Part shown: piece after piece, positions 46,900-59,682 of the stretch
How positions within the stretch are numbered: position 1 is the first letter of the stretch
How the letters are laid out: every line of letters begins with the position of its first letter
Assembly: GCA_015680905.1 (NCBI GenBank)
Contig: CM027379.1
Coordinates: forward strand, 95,903,001-95,967,000
Direction: 5' to 3'
From: Coptis chinensis
Lineage: Eukaryota; Streptophyta; Magnoliopsida; Ranunculales; Ranunculaceae
DNA: 64,000 nucleotides
Made by a program: the position numbers and the translations under genes
The notes under the pieces: generated by a model
Told to the model about the DNA's origin: nothing
Seen by the model: only the letters and a program-made list of their open reading frames with translations
Databases searched by the model: none

Positions 46900-47910
46900 T
46901 ACTAGTTTTTGAGCCCGTTCGGACCGTTTTCATAAAATTGATTTGATTATTTGTAATATTTTTTGAATTATTATGTATCAAAAAAATTTAATTATAGAAT
47001 ACTATAATGATTCGTAGAAAGAGCGTTGAGGCATAATAATATAGTATTAATAAAATGAAAAAAATAGCTCAACAAACATAATTAATTTGATTTATGACCA
47101 AACCACTAACAAATCCTAAAATTTAAAAGTAGAACATATCTTTCTTTCATGCACAAATTCAAATTGGAAAAGTCATTGAACTCTTAAAATTTAACTGTCG
47201 GCGACACTTTTTAATTGATTATATTTTGACAACCAGCCATTTTTTCCCCCCCTAATTTACACTTTAATTCATAGGCGGAACATGTTCAATTCACATTTTG
47301 TGAAAACAGAATTATTTTTAATTTTAAATTATTTACTTAAATTACATAAATTGGCACCCTTCATAGAACGGGAACCGTTTTCATATAATTGGTTTTTTTT
47401 TAATTCTTTTTTATCGAATTATTATGTACCAAAAAGTTTTAGCTTTAGAATATTGTAATGATTCAAATATCGTACTTTCCCATTCAATACTCAGTGAGTT
47501 CGTGAGTAGACTGAATAATCCATCAAAAGATGCCTAACATAGAACGGGAGTAGCCACGTTGTAGCTTCTACTAACATGATGATATGTTAACAGGCCAGTT
47601 GCCCTCTCAAGACAACAACAATACAACATTCAAAAAATTAAATTTTCTAATACAACCTCCATATTAGCCCACACAAACAATGGACCTTATCATAATTATA
47701 ATGTCAAAAAGATCGAATAATTATGTAAATTCATATATGTAACAGAACCCGTTTATTTAACAAAATCAATGGGAATTCAATTAATGACAAAAAAAATTAT
47801 GTAAATTACTCATTTAAACGGAACCTGTTCACTGAATATATACTTTTTTTCATTTTATTATTATGTATAACAAATCTTACTTCTAAACTATATTGAAACT
47901 CATACAATAA
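46900..47910. repeat. Three degenerate tandem units of about 450 bp
   Basis: The phrase gaattattatgta-c-aaaa...tagaata-t-taatgattc occurs at about 46963-47013, 47417-47464 and 47857-47905, each preceded about 60 bp earlier by a gaac/gagcccgtt-type phrase. The first unit starts with ctactactactattatacgg followed by tactagtttttgagcccg, like the 5' end of plant Helitron-like elements. There is no coding content. Confidence 0.5.
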
Positions 47911-48000
47911 ATTAATTTATCAAAGTTTCCAACGCCAATAATTTGTTATAAGCTGGTTGGATTCTCATAGATCACTTATGAATTAAAATAATAATAATAA

Positions 48001-48070
48001 ATAATATATATATATATATATATAATAAATAAATAAAGAAAAAAAAATAATAAGAATAAGAATAAGAAAG
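48001..48070. repeat. AT and A-rich microsatellites
   Basis: (TA)n at 48004-48024 is followed by aaataaata and aataag repeats. Confidence 0.8.
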
Positions 48071-48301
48071 GAATTCAAGGAGATTTTGGAAGAAGAAGAT
48101 AGGGTTTTTTAGCACGAAGGTGAATAGGGTTTTGTTAAGACTTTCCTATTTTGAGTTGTTGCAGTTTTTTTCTCCAGTTTTTTCCGTTCCTGATTTATCA
48201 CACCACCAAAACATAAGGTTTGAGATTTACAACTTCTTTGGACCAGAAGCATTCATTTAGCTCCTCCTCCCACTCCAATAATAGCACCACCAAACACGGA
48301 T

Positions 48302-48530
48302 CACTACAACATAAGCGGTTTTCTGCAGTGCCATATACCGTCGCTAAAAGTCCTAAAAAGCATTGCAATAGACCAATTGCAACGCCAAACAGGACGTCGT
48401 AAAGGCACTGCTAAAAAGTGGGTCACAAAAGATAAATTGCAACGCAATGTATAGCGTTGCAAAAGCTCCCAGTCTTTTGCAACGCCATTGGTCATTGCTA
48501 CTATTGAATTTATCAATGGGCTTTATAGTG
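48302..48530. mobile_element. CACTA-like mini-element
   Basis: It begins CACTACAAC and ends ...TTATAGTG, with gcaacg/cgttgc words repeated in the interior (48379, 48440, 48463, 48479), as in CACTA/En-Spm subterminal regions. The flanks gat and tat are only a 2-of-3 match for the expected 3-bp target repeat. It has no coding content. Confidence 0.45.
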
Positions 48531-49851
48531 TATTAAAATGTCAAACTTTTTGACTGTGGACTAAAATACTGTTTTTTTGTATGAATGGGCCGTATTAAGA
48601 TGTCCACATTTTGGGCCCATTACTTTACTTAACACGTGGGGTCACTTTCACCACTTCCAAACAACCTATCTCTTGCTACATTAATAGTGGATGATCTTAT
48701 GACTAAGTGACCTAAAAGTTGCATATCATTTATTTTGTTAGCAATTTATAATTTTGATTAATTGATCATTTTTTTTCCTGTTAGTTTAGATGAAATGTGA
48801 TCATTTGAGCTCAATTGTTTAATGATAATCAAGTGCGTGGGAACAAAAATTTTAGAAGTTGGATATACAGAAGTTCAGTAATTTGTTAAACATGTTTTTA
48901 GCAAGTGCAAAATTAAATTGATAAGTATTTTATTAAATCTAACAATTCAAGTCTGAATATCTTTGGCAAAAAAAAAAACTCACACTTTGAGGGGGCGAAT
49001 ATATATGCTTGATCTCAAATCTTAGTTGCTCAATATCACAACTATTTAGCTAGATTTGAAGTTACTCTGACCAACACTGAAGCATCCTTATCATAGGAAA
49101 GTTACATACAACTACCTGAATGACAATGTAAAGAAAACTACAAACATATGACCTGTATTCCAATTTTATATTCTGCTACAAAGGTTGGGAATGCACATGC
49201 ACCCCATAGGTTATGTTGCTCCTTCTCACGATCATATCATCCACAACCTATAGCTATGGCTCCTTTCTATCACTGCTAGAGAAAATAAGTTTTATATTAT
49301 ACTGGATGGTGAGCTCATCATGTCTATCCTTGCCTCTTTTATCACATACGCTTCTAGGAGTTCCTTCCCAAATAATGTTAGCCCTCACCGTTGTACCATA
49401 GTTGGAGTTCCGAGTCACGGACTAATCACCATGAATTGCATGAATGCATTTTACACAGAGGCCATGCGGAGCTGGAAGTCTTCAAAAGGCATACCGAAAT
49501 ATTAGCCAAAGCAATTGAAGACCTGCCAAAGCAAATTTATAGAAAAACATTTGTTCTAGTCCAACACTCCCATTATACAGTTTAGGAAAACTAATTCGTA
49601 GACCGTGTTGTTCAATTATTATTTACAACCTTAAATATCATAATGTAGTCTCACTCTCAGTCTCTCAGATCATATTCAAGTAGCACATAGAATGAACAAT
49701 GCATACCCCCATGCATATAAAAGAATAAATGCTTTAATTCATTCAATGTGTGTCTATATCATAATGCAAGACATATATTGTATACTAAATCACAAAGTTG
49801 GACATGGTTAGGTCACATATTATGACCTTAGACAAAGCACAAATGGTCGTG
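48531..49851. other. Intergenic, no gene recognised
   Basis: AT-rich. Open frames near 49213-49585 overlap in all three frames without codon structure or a recognisable domain; the 49391-49585 frame has a Glu/Lys-rich helix-like stretch that I cannot assign. Confidence 0.4.
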
Positions 49852-49926
49852 TCATACCTCATTCTCAAGTCCATGTCCATGCCCATGTGCGTGATCACCA
49901 TGACCCTTCCAAGGATGTCTCCAGCC
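49852..49926 (-). pseudogene. Exon fragment like complex I B2 subunit (NDUFB2-type)
   Basis: After an acceptor-like ttag (49927-49930), the - strand reads GWRHPWKGHGDHAHGHGHGL, then ENEV and a stop. Plant NDUFB2-type subunits of mitochondrial NADH dehydrogenase end in a closely similar GWRHPW-GH-DHGHG tail. No other exon of that gene was found nearby, so this is an exon fragment and not a gene. The identification rests on memory of the family's C-terminus and on only 24 residues. Confidence 0.5.
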
Positions 49927-49939
49927 CTAATGAACAAAA

Positions 49940-50094
49940 GCACCATATAAGAACAACTCAACCCCAACAAACAACAAAAAAAAGGCATAGGCGGGCAATA
50001 ACAAACTAAAGAAGCTTACAAAAACCAAAACAACATTCTTGGTGTAATGTACTCGGTCTTTATTTTGTAATCTCTTCAACCCAATACCCAGTAT

Positions 50095-50126
<32 letters not shown>

Positions 50127-53100
50127 GATAAAATTGAATGATCAAATTTCTCGGTTGCAAACTTGCAATGAATGAATTTAGTTGTCATTTAAAATCCGGA
50201 ACTTTAACTTTCATTAAGTAACTAAAAAACCCCACATCATACCCAGAGAATATGAAATTGCTTGACAAATCCCACAATTCCATTGTTCATTCATTATGTC
50301 ATCATACACTCTTTGCTCCAAGAGACAGGTAAATTATTATTAAAGTAATCCGCCAAAAAAAAAGATATAAATAACATTAAAAATTATGACAGAATATACA
50401 AATGGGACAAACCTCAGAAAAATAAAGGGAGATCAGCATAGTCAATATAAATTTGGTATATCTTACTACTCAACCGACCTATGTTATATCAACGACATGA
50501 GCAATAGAGATGAATCTAACACCAAAAGCGCCCTACTTCAAAACTTGTATACACCAATATAACATATATCGACCATGGTTATCTGCAAACGTGTAAGACT
50601 ACTTGTCAAGATTTTGAAGAATAGATTAAAGTAGGATGTTTGTAAGAAAAATCAAACCGAAATAAATTGCTTTATATTTAATATCGATTCAGACTCTTTT
50701 AACTTGAGAATAACTTTTCAATTGAATAAGCAAGCTAGACAAATAATGACCAACAATGAGCAATCTAGCTATCATGTTTGGTAAGCCTAAAAAAATTCAA
50801 TCCTATATACACCAAAGAGTCTGCTCATCAAACATTTAAGTGTCCAACAGACCAAGACCACAAATTCTTATCAAAGCATTGTTAAAACTATCTGGAACCC
50901 ATCACAGGTCTCATCCCCATCCAGCCATCCCCATTGACATATCAAGTACCTTCTAGTTAAGCCCTTCAACAATAAATGACATTACAACTACCTATTGTAA
51001 CACTAAGACATTTCTCAAAGTTATGTTTGAGATACACTTAAGATCCTCAACGAGATTAATTAGTCACTACTATCCTCACTACTTTTGAAGGCAAGAGACG
51101 GATACCACCTGTTGATACTTCATAGAAACAGTTACTGCAAGATGATACCCCTACACACGTGTGTTCATTCTCGCACCACACGCCACAAAATAAACTCCCT
51201 CGGTTTTTTATTTCAAAAGACGCCATCATTTACAGATACAATGGCTATTTTCTTCTTTCTTCTCAAAATATATTCATTAGACATATTTGATGTAGCTTGA
51301 AATATTTATGAGAAGCTAAACTTAAACTATAAACATTGTTATCAACAGCTCTTCATCTAAAAGCTAGACTTAGAGCTTCTATACACTCAAAGCTGATCAA
51401 TATACTTCTCATAAACCTATAGTATGTATGTAACATGAGTGCCACAAACCATGAATCCCTATTTAAATTTATTCACAAAAAGTGCATAGTGAAAGAACCT
51501 AGGACCTTTCTCCGATAGTACGAAATAACTTGGTGAAAATATCTTACACATCATTGTGGATTATATATATAATGTAGAAATGTGGTTTTAAAGCTCTAAA
51601 GTTTAAACTAAAATGGCTAACTATAGAATTTCCCAAACATATTCATGTCAAATGGTATACTCTACAGAAATATAAAAACGAAATTGAAAGCATAATTTTA
51701 GATCTAGAAACAGGCAATTAGCATTACTTGCTATTTCTAAATAGCATAACTATATGGAAGAGATGGAATTGACTTACTCTATTGCAATATTTCCACCAGG
51801 GCCTCCATATTTGCAATGCACATGGACTGCACTTCAGCCTCTCCTCTATGCATAATATAAATCAATAGAAATCAAGTTACACAAAAATCCAAAGAATCAA
51901 AATTTACAAACTCAAAGAATTAATTTAGGTATTTGAAAAAATAATGTTATGGTAGAACCAATGAAAATCAGAAGAGTGCATATCCAACATGCACAATGGC
52001 GCTTATCATCAAGTGACGAAACAGAAGATCTCCATGAACGAAAAATTACACTATATCATTCTAAGGAGTTCCTTTCAGGTAGTTGGTTCGGCCGATTTCA
52101 GATACACATCTCTTCCTAAAAAAGAATTGTGAGAAAAATAGAGACGCAACTGCCTAGAAAAGAGAATATAAAAGCATAGCAATCAAATAAAACACATTTT
52201 CTTGGCTTAGTAGCTACACAATACAATATCACCTCTTTTGCTTAAAGAACAGTAGCAAACCACAAATAATTAAATATCTTAAATCATTTCTTGAAATCTT
52301 ATTTAATTTTCTAATTGGATATATCACGATAAAATGTTGTTAACCTTGACGATATCTTGGTAGTTATTATTGTTTGTTCTAGTGGACAACTGTATAGTGG
52401 AAAAACACAATTTCTTCATTTTTGGTATATAGTTTGTTGATTACATGTGTTCAGTTACCCTAACATCCCTGAATTAATAGCACCTTTTTGAAGCATTCAA
52501 CACTAACATGATCAAGAACAGATCTAAGAGAAAAAAAAATGGAAAAAGAAATAGGAAAGCACACAATCAGTCCTGCGCATTGAGTCCATAATACCGTGCT
52601 AGTGCCTAGGATTGTGTTATTCAGTGATAACATAATTTATGGTTGTACGAAGGTTTCTGAATATAACTAAGACAAAGGACTACAGACCATAGCATGTTTT
52701 GATATATTTCCATGTAAACATGTTGTACCAACTTAAACACTTTGGTCTATCCTATCATTCCTATGCTATATGAAGCGTGAAATCATATCGGAACACTGGG
52801 AGTCTGGGACCATGGCCAGTGTACCTGATGTTGCTGATCTAATTAAAATGGTCCATCCATATATAAGGAGGGTTTGCCATAGATGGGACAGTCTTAACTA
52901 CTATTAAGAGTATGCTCAAAAAATCTAAAGGGGTTCCTGGATCTAAAGGAATCCAAAAAGGATAGAATAGCCGGACTGTGATCATGCAACTGCAACTCCT
53001 CAAATATGACATGTTAAAGGTTATAAGATGCATACCTACTCGAATTACGATAACAAATTGGATTCATTAAAAGAACCTTTAGTGTCATACTATCCCTGGC

Positions 53101-53340
53101 ACGTACAAAAGCTTTTTTTTTTAGTTTTTCAAGTTCTTTCTCTATGCTAAGTTGCTATAATGCATGAAGTTTCATTCACAAAAAAATGTGCTTAAGTTTC
53201 CATTCTATAACAATTGACCGAGCTGCTCGTCCTATCTCTTTCTAAGATACTGTTAGAGCTTATGTCTGTAAGAGGGGCTTCCACAATGGTTCCCATGTCT
53301 AATGGATATGGCTTCCATTGCATGATCCCACCCTTATAGT
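49940..53340. other. Long intergenic stretch, no gene recognised
   Basis: Contains a (TAAA)n microsatellite at 50093-50126. Short frames at 51085-51300 and 52839-53033 show no domain. A short - strand stretch at 51780-51850 (EEAEVQSMCIANMEALVEIL) looks helical but cannot be assigned. I see no inverted repeats or target duplications here. Confidence 0.4.
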
Positions 53341-53354
53341 TTCTTTCTTGCTCG

Positions 53355-53356
<2 letters not shown>

Positions 53357-53425
<69 letters not shown>

Positions 53426-53427
53426 AA
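53357..53427. repeat. (AT)n microsatellite of about 50 bp plus T run
   Basis: An uninterrupted ta/at dinucleotide tract from about 53359 to 53409 is followed by about 17 T. Confidence 0.9.
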
Positions 53428-53429
53428 AT

Positions 53430-55045
53430 CTGACAGTATCTAATACCTAGTAATAAAATTCCAACTTGAGTTGTGCATATTAGGAATAATAACCGATGAC
53501 CAAACATTAACATTCAGTAAAATAAAAATTGCCACATTATAAACAGAGTATCAGAGAAAAAGGGGTAAAATTTGATAAGGTGAAAACACATAACTACTTG
53601 TATACCTGAAACTACATGAACAAAGTGGTGGATATATGAACATGAACTACAACAATGTATGCAGAGAAATAAAAGAACTGTAGATAGAAAAACATACATA
53701 CATGACTAATTACCTGATCAAGGGATTTCACCTTTCAATTGTGGCAAGTTCAACGAAGTGCAAACGATTCCAAGCAATATGACACCCGCCGATAGCAAAA
53801 TCAAATGTCGATCAATTTCAATTGATGATTTACCATAAATACTGTATTGAGATATCAAACAATGCACTTGCGATAATTGACACTGATTAATTACATAAAC
53901 ATAAAAGATGAAATTAAAGTGGGAACTATTAATCAAATAAAAACTCTGAGAATCCAGAAGCTCTCGTAATTGGTGTGTATGTTGTGACCAAAGCTAAAGT
54001 AAACACTTAATTGATAACCTAAAAAATAGATGGAGAAAACACTTCCAATTCTAAGCATGGTCCTTTTTCTCAAGCAAAAAAGAAAGAGTGCAGTAGCAAA
54101 TAGGCTAGAGAAGAAAAAAAGATACTTATGAGAGGAATAGGCGAACATTATATATCTGATTTGAAGAGAGTCTCCCGCTTATTATTTAAATTCGATTTGT
54201 CTAATATATATGCTGGGAAGAACCGATCATTCAAAGCCCCTTCTTTTTTATAGAAGTGATGGAAAGGGAAGAAAGGTTTTTTTTATGCGATGAATTATTT
54301 TTTCTTTTGGGTCTAAGTGTTTAACTTTTCGTGGGGTTTTTGGTTTAAATCGCAGGGTTTGAACATAAACAACGAAGTAAAACAGATTGTTGGGAAATAT
54401 TTGAACACTAAATATTTGTAAAGAAAGATGTAAATATTGCGAGCAACTCATCACTAAAGAGCCACAAAGAATGTAATGACTCAGTCCAGAAAGCCATCAA
54501 TCTCTAGGTTCAATTAAAAAAAAAACTAAAAATCATACACGGACAATGCAATGAGTAAAGAGAGCTTTTTTGTGTGCTTGAATTTATTCCACATAACTAA
54601 CTTTGAAGAATTAGCATTCCTTTCTTCCAACTCAATCCATTCCTTTCATTAATCTTTTTGATTACTGTGTTAGAGTCAATTTCTTTCAAATGATTCGAAT
54701 GAGGCATGAAGATGCAAGCTAACGAAAACAGAAGTAAAATCAAAGCAATACAAAACAAAGCAAACTATAAATTACTTACATGAGATTTACGGTGACAGTC
54801 GAATTGAGAGAGAACGCAAGAGAGTTTAAGAGGTGAAGTTTAATTAATTTCTTGGTTGTTGAGAACAGCGGATTTGAGATCGAAGGGTCCATTTTCTCCA
54901 TTACGTCTGAAAGTTTATTGCTTTTTTTTCTTTGGAGAGACGAAGGGTGAAAAGAAAGGGTTTTGGGTTTTGTTTTGTTTTCTTTGCGTCAACGAAACAA
55001 AAGGATTCGCCTAAATTGTCGGGAGTAAAAAGGGTACTTAAAATT
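53430..55045. other. Intergenic or element interior, no gene recognised
   Basis: The - strand region 53718-53870 is open in two frames (RHLILLSAGVILLGIVCTSL or, shifted, FDFAIGGCHIAWNRLHFVEL) and ends near a possible donor gtaatt; it may be an exon fragment, but I do not recognise it. The rest is AT-rich and unassigned. Confidence 0.3.
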
Positions 55046-55102
55046 TGATTACGTGGACACTCTCATAGTGCACCAAAAGTGACTGCTATTATATATACTA
55101 GT
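55046..55102 (+). mobile_element. Helitron-like 3' end
   Basis: acgtggacactctcatagtg, then a small hairpin (agtgca...tgact) and tgctattatatatactag ending CTAG, as at Helitron 3' ends (hairpin then CTRR). Related ends lie at 57127-57180, 57604-57668 and 62712-62813. It is followed directly by tttttgaacccgtcc, similar to the phrase at 46900. Confidence 0.5.
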
Positions 55103-57126
55103 TTTTGAACCCGTCCTACGAACGGGTGCTATAAAATCACAAAATCTAGTTTTTTTAGCCTTAAATTGCAGCAGTGCAGGAAATACTCAATTAATACACC
55201 CAAATTATAGTTACTCACTAATTCCTATAATATACACAATCATAATATGAGAAGTTAAACTTAAATATCATTGCGATATCTAGGATTTATAATTCTATAT
55301 GAGTATATATACCTTCCTCAGAAATTATTAATAAGTATAATTTGGAACTCGTAATTGCATTGATGCCAAATTGCTTCCATATAAAGAAATCTCCATAGAT
55401 CACATATAAGAGATGGGGTATTTAGTCCTGTGACATGTAGATGAGAGAGATAGACATGGTGGGAGATGAGAGAGAGGCTTAGAAATCGGAAACTTTTGAC
55501 TTTTGACGAAGGGTTTAGTTATTTCCTACTTAGTCTCCTGATTTCTTGTAATACCTTTTTTGCAATATAACACAAAAATCCATATCTTTGTTGGAGTATG
55601 GATATATGTGAATCAATATAGAAGAAACTGTGTCATTCGATGGGGCGAGTATGACGAAATCTGCAACAAACAATGACTCGATTGCTTATACTCATCATCA
55701 GCATCTATATCAAATCCATAAAAAAAAACCTTCTTAAGAATAAACCTTGATGTAGTAACTTAAGGTTTGATTGCTCATCATCTCATCAATTGCAAATCTT
55801 CGTATAATACAAACGATATATCAAAAAACAAACGGGGATGAGCAAATGAGGCATACTTGATACCTAAATTCAATGAAAGATCGAGCTATGAGGGCAATGA
55901 ATAGATGGATTGACTGAATCTCCACTGATGACGTTTATATAACTGAATTCAATGAAAGAAGAAGATTCAGTGCATTAAACAAAACAACAACAATGTAATT
56001 GGGAACAGAGACGGAGTGAATTTTAATGAATGCTTTTGTGGGTTTTGTTAATACGTAATACATAAGAATGAAACAATCAGTTAAAATTAAACTTGGATTG
56101 GGAATGGGAATGTGAAGAAGCATGGATAAGATGTAGCTAAATTTGGGAAAACCTAAAAGTCGATCATTTGGGTTCTGCTCATATATAATGACAATAAGGT
56201 TTTGTAGTAAACTTTTGGTTTTGTCCCTCACTGTAACTTAAGTTCTTCTTTCTACCATTACAACTATAGCCTATTGTCGGATTCAAAAATAAAATTACTG
56301 ATCAAGAATAGAAACTAACCTCATTCATAAATATAACTATAAATCTATGATTTAAATTGGCCTTTGACCTTTATAGCAAAGAAAAAAATTTACAAAATTT
56401 GCCATTTGCTTTTGCATTTTATGAAGGAGCATTCACATTTGTTTTCCTCAAAACTTGTGAGCCTCATAAACTTTTGATTTGCCCAATGAAGCTCATCTCG
56501 CTCCCAACTGCCAAAAGCTAAGCTGGTTCTCCATCTTTCAGAACCTTTACAAAATGAAAACGTGACATATCTTTCAATTATTATAAGCAGAATAAATGAT
56601 CGACGTAAAACTGTAAGAAACCAATTTAGCCAACTTGATCACTGTTCCACTAAAGCACTAAATAGATCTTCGATCAAACCCCATTCTTTTGTGCAAACAA
56701 TTAGTGAGAGAGGTAGATGACGAAAGGAGAAGATAGAAAATGTATCTTGTATGGGAACATGGAATCGATATGTGTGTCCATGTAGACACAATCAACAGAT
56801 ATAAGGAAGACAATAACACATATAACTAAATAAAACAGAAACACCTACCACTCACATATGTATGAAGCAAATTGAACGACACAAAAAACAATACTATCTT
56901 CTTCTTCGTCACGTCGAGTTCTTATTTGGTTTTATCCGATCAATTTAGCGGCTTTCGAACTTGTGTTGTTGAAGATACGCTTTCTTTATTGAAAAATTTG
57001 GTAAATATTCAAGCTTCTAAATATATCGGAGTGTATGACTTAGATTAGAAAACCTTCAAGGTTAAATTTTGTGGAACTCTCACATCGCAGTTTTTTTCTC
57101 CTGATTTCTTGTAATCAACTATGAGA
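55103..57126. other. Interior of Helitron-like region, no gene recognised
   Basis: AT-rich, no coding region found. It starts with tttttgaacccgtcctacga and stops at the next Helitron-like 3' end, so it may be one non-autonomous element of about 2.07 kb (55103-57180). Confidence 0.3.
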
Positions 57127-57180
57127 CGTGGACACCCTCAGAGCGGTCCAAAAAGGACTGCTATTATATGTAGCATTAGT
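57127..57180 (+). mobile_element. Helitron-like 3' end
   Basis: acgtggacaccctcagag followed by the hairpin gcggtccaaaaaggactgc, then tattatatgtagcattag. It is the best hairpin of the set (ggtcc/ggac around a 5-base loop). Confidence 0.5.
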
Positions 57181-57603
57181 TTTCGGTAAACAAATTATAC
57201 TAATTAAATTTACACAAATGTTTGACTCTCTACCTATAAGAGCACCTGCTCATAATCCTTAAATCAGTTAATAAAGCAACAACAGAAAGTAAAACTAAGA
57301 GTATCATTTTATTTATCCTAAAGTAGATCGCCAATGAACATATGCACACATTATGGAAAACTTTGATTTTTATCCATATGCCTAAAAAGATGCAATTTTA
57401 GATTAATAACTACAACAAACATGATATGTACAAAGAAGAAGACTATTCAGAGCTCAAACATGGCGGAAGGAACTTTTTATGAGGAGAGAAGTCTGTCTTG
57501 GTAGGGAAGAAGAGAAAAGTGGGAATACGTAGGGTTAATGGGTATTGTATTGCCTTTTCTTATTTCTTGTAAATCCCCTTTGTACGATAGTTTCCTTATC
57601 TAA

Positions 57604-57668
57604 AGTTATGGCGTTGACACCCCCAAAGAGCTCAATAACGGGCATGCTATTATATATATCTCTACTGT
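57604..57668 (+). mobile_element. Helitron-like 3' end
   Basis: gcgttgacacccccaaagagc ... gggcatgctattatatatat, aligned with the two ends upstream but with a weaker hairpin. Confidence 0.4.
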
Positions 57669-57771
57669 TTCCTAAAAATTTTTGATATAATAATAAAATT
57701 CGGTAAAATTTGTTCCATCATAATAAAAGCCATATAAGATGTTCAGATGAATGGTTAAAAAGAAAAGGTAT

Positions 57772-58120
57772 CTCTTCATTGGGGTTGGGAAACTCAATCT
57801 TCCTGTCAATTCGTCCAGAGGAAAGGAGTGCTTATCCAATATATCAATTAAATTTGTAGCCATTAAGACCTAAGATAGAACAACACAATAATGTGTTACA
57901 AATAATAAGGTGCTAAACTACTACCTTCTTGTCTAATGGACCAAGCAAGGGTGTATGAAACTTAAAAGAGCAAGGAAAACCTTTCCTTTGTTTGCTGCTT
58001 CAAATCCATCCTGCTGATTAAGAAGCTCAAGCACTTCATTGTCACCATTGCCAGTCCCAGATTCCATTTGCATATCCAATGCCTATTAATTTCATCCATA
58101 AATATGATTGACGGAGCGTG
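57772..58120 (-). pseudogene. RPT6 (26S proteasome ATPase) fragment with intron
   Basis: Two exon pieces on the - strand. 57981-58120 encodes HAPSIIFMDEI (Walker B), then, after a frame change, MESGTGNGDNEV and LELLNQQDGFEAANKGK. 57772-57869 encodes VLMATNLIDILD and, after a 1-base loss, QALLSSGRIDRKIEFPNPNEE. These phrases are those of proteasome regulatory subunit 8 (RPT6). A 111-bp intron with GT and AG (57870-57980) separates them at the natural NK-K/VLMATN junction, so this is a DNA copy. It is missing the rest of the AAA domain and carries at least two frameshifts and a stop. It lies between Helitron-like 3' ends, which suggests capture. Confidence 0.85.
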
Positions 58121-59682
58121 TTATCTATTGGAATATCCAAAGAACAGGGAGAACATTTATGCACATAAGACATGGAAGTAAAAAAAATATTTATGAACAC
58201 TGTAAGGAAAGAGAGTGGGTGAAGCATGTTCCAACTGAAGTTTGGTCATTAACTTCGTTGTAGAAGCACCTAGATAGCACACGCACACACATTAACATCA
58301 AGAGTAATCATTCAAACAAAACAACCAATATCAAAATTATAATGTAGATACCATCAAACCAACTTGGTGACATGAAACAATTTTTATTTGAATCATAGAG
58401 GATTAAAGAAGAATAAAATAAGAAATAACCATTTAATAATATTATTTTAAAATATAAATTAGAAGTCTTTCATCCTTCAAGATTGAGACATTTGCCATTA
58501 GAAGAAAGTCATGATACAATTGGAATTTGTGCTATAATTAGCCCCTCATGAGTGTATAATAGCTATGAAATATGAAAATTATATTAATCACTCACTCAGA
58601 TTTTTGGTAACGATCCTGTTTGAAATTCCATCTTTATATTTTTTTTATAAGAGACATTTGCCATTAGAAGAAAGTCATGATACAATTGGAATTTGTGTGC
58701 AAAAGAAAAAAGATTAAAAACAATCATCACCATCGTATCATATATATTCGCTCTCGTTCTCATTTTTTGCTTTGTTCTCTCTGGTTTTTTTTTAGTAACT
58801 TATTGTACCATATTGGAAAGGCTTCAATTGATGAGGAAATTAACTGGTTAAGTACTTGGTACTAATTCTTGCGAGTACGTAGGTTTGTAGTAGGTGTGCC
58901 TTGAATTACCAGTCAAGCCTTACTTTGACATCTAGTGGGATTGAAAAGTTCACTTTGCATTTTGATAATTTACATATTGATTGGATCCTCCAACTTTTAA
59001 TAGTTTTTATATGGTAACCTCCTATTTTGTTAGACTATGACTATCTTTGAATTTGATCAATGTTAGTGTCTTGCCCAATATCTGTAATCACCGCATGAAA
59101 GTTCCTCAACTCCACACACTTTAAGATTTAGATAAAGGAAATGGTATCCTCATATTGAAACAGTGTTCCAAGAAGCTGTTAATTTTAATTCTCTACCTTT
59201 TTGAAGGATTCTCCTTCGACCCTCCCATTATCTCAAAATCTCCATAATGGACCAATCCTACTAAAAATCCTATCACCTACCATAAAATTGTTCAGAGTGA
59301 TCAAGAACTCATTTCCACATTAAAGTTCTGTATCTACTGGAACTTAACTTCCAAGACTCTCCGAAAGTGTAAGGCTCCAGGCACACCTTGTACTCTTGGT
59401 ATCAACATTCCAACCACATCATTACTCTTCAATTCCGTCACTAAGTTCATTTAAGTTTAGTGCAATATCCAATACAGATTTGTTTAAGGCCTGTAATCGC
59501 TCACACAAAAAAAGGTGTTCAATCCCTTCCATTATGGTCTTTTATCAAGTTGGTTGGTTTATTTCACCTCCTTTTATTTAATTTTTTAGTTTCATTGGTG
59601 TTATAAAAGTTTCCTATCCCAAGGTTGTTGTGCTATGTTTCCATAGTGAAAGTAATTGACGAAAAGTTCTACGACATAACGT
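58121..59682. other. Intergenic, no gene recognised
   Basis: A phrase of about 45 bp, gacatttgccattagaagaa followed by agtcatgatacaattggaat, is present twice (58488-58530 and 58652-58694). No coding region stands out. Confidence 0.4.

Noticed and set aside
49213-49585. Three overlapping plus-strand frames that might be a small gene
   Set aside because: No frame has a domain, splice pattern or consistent codon use, and stops fall in each within 65 codons.
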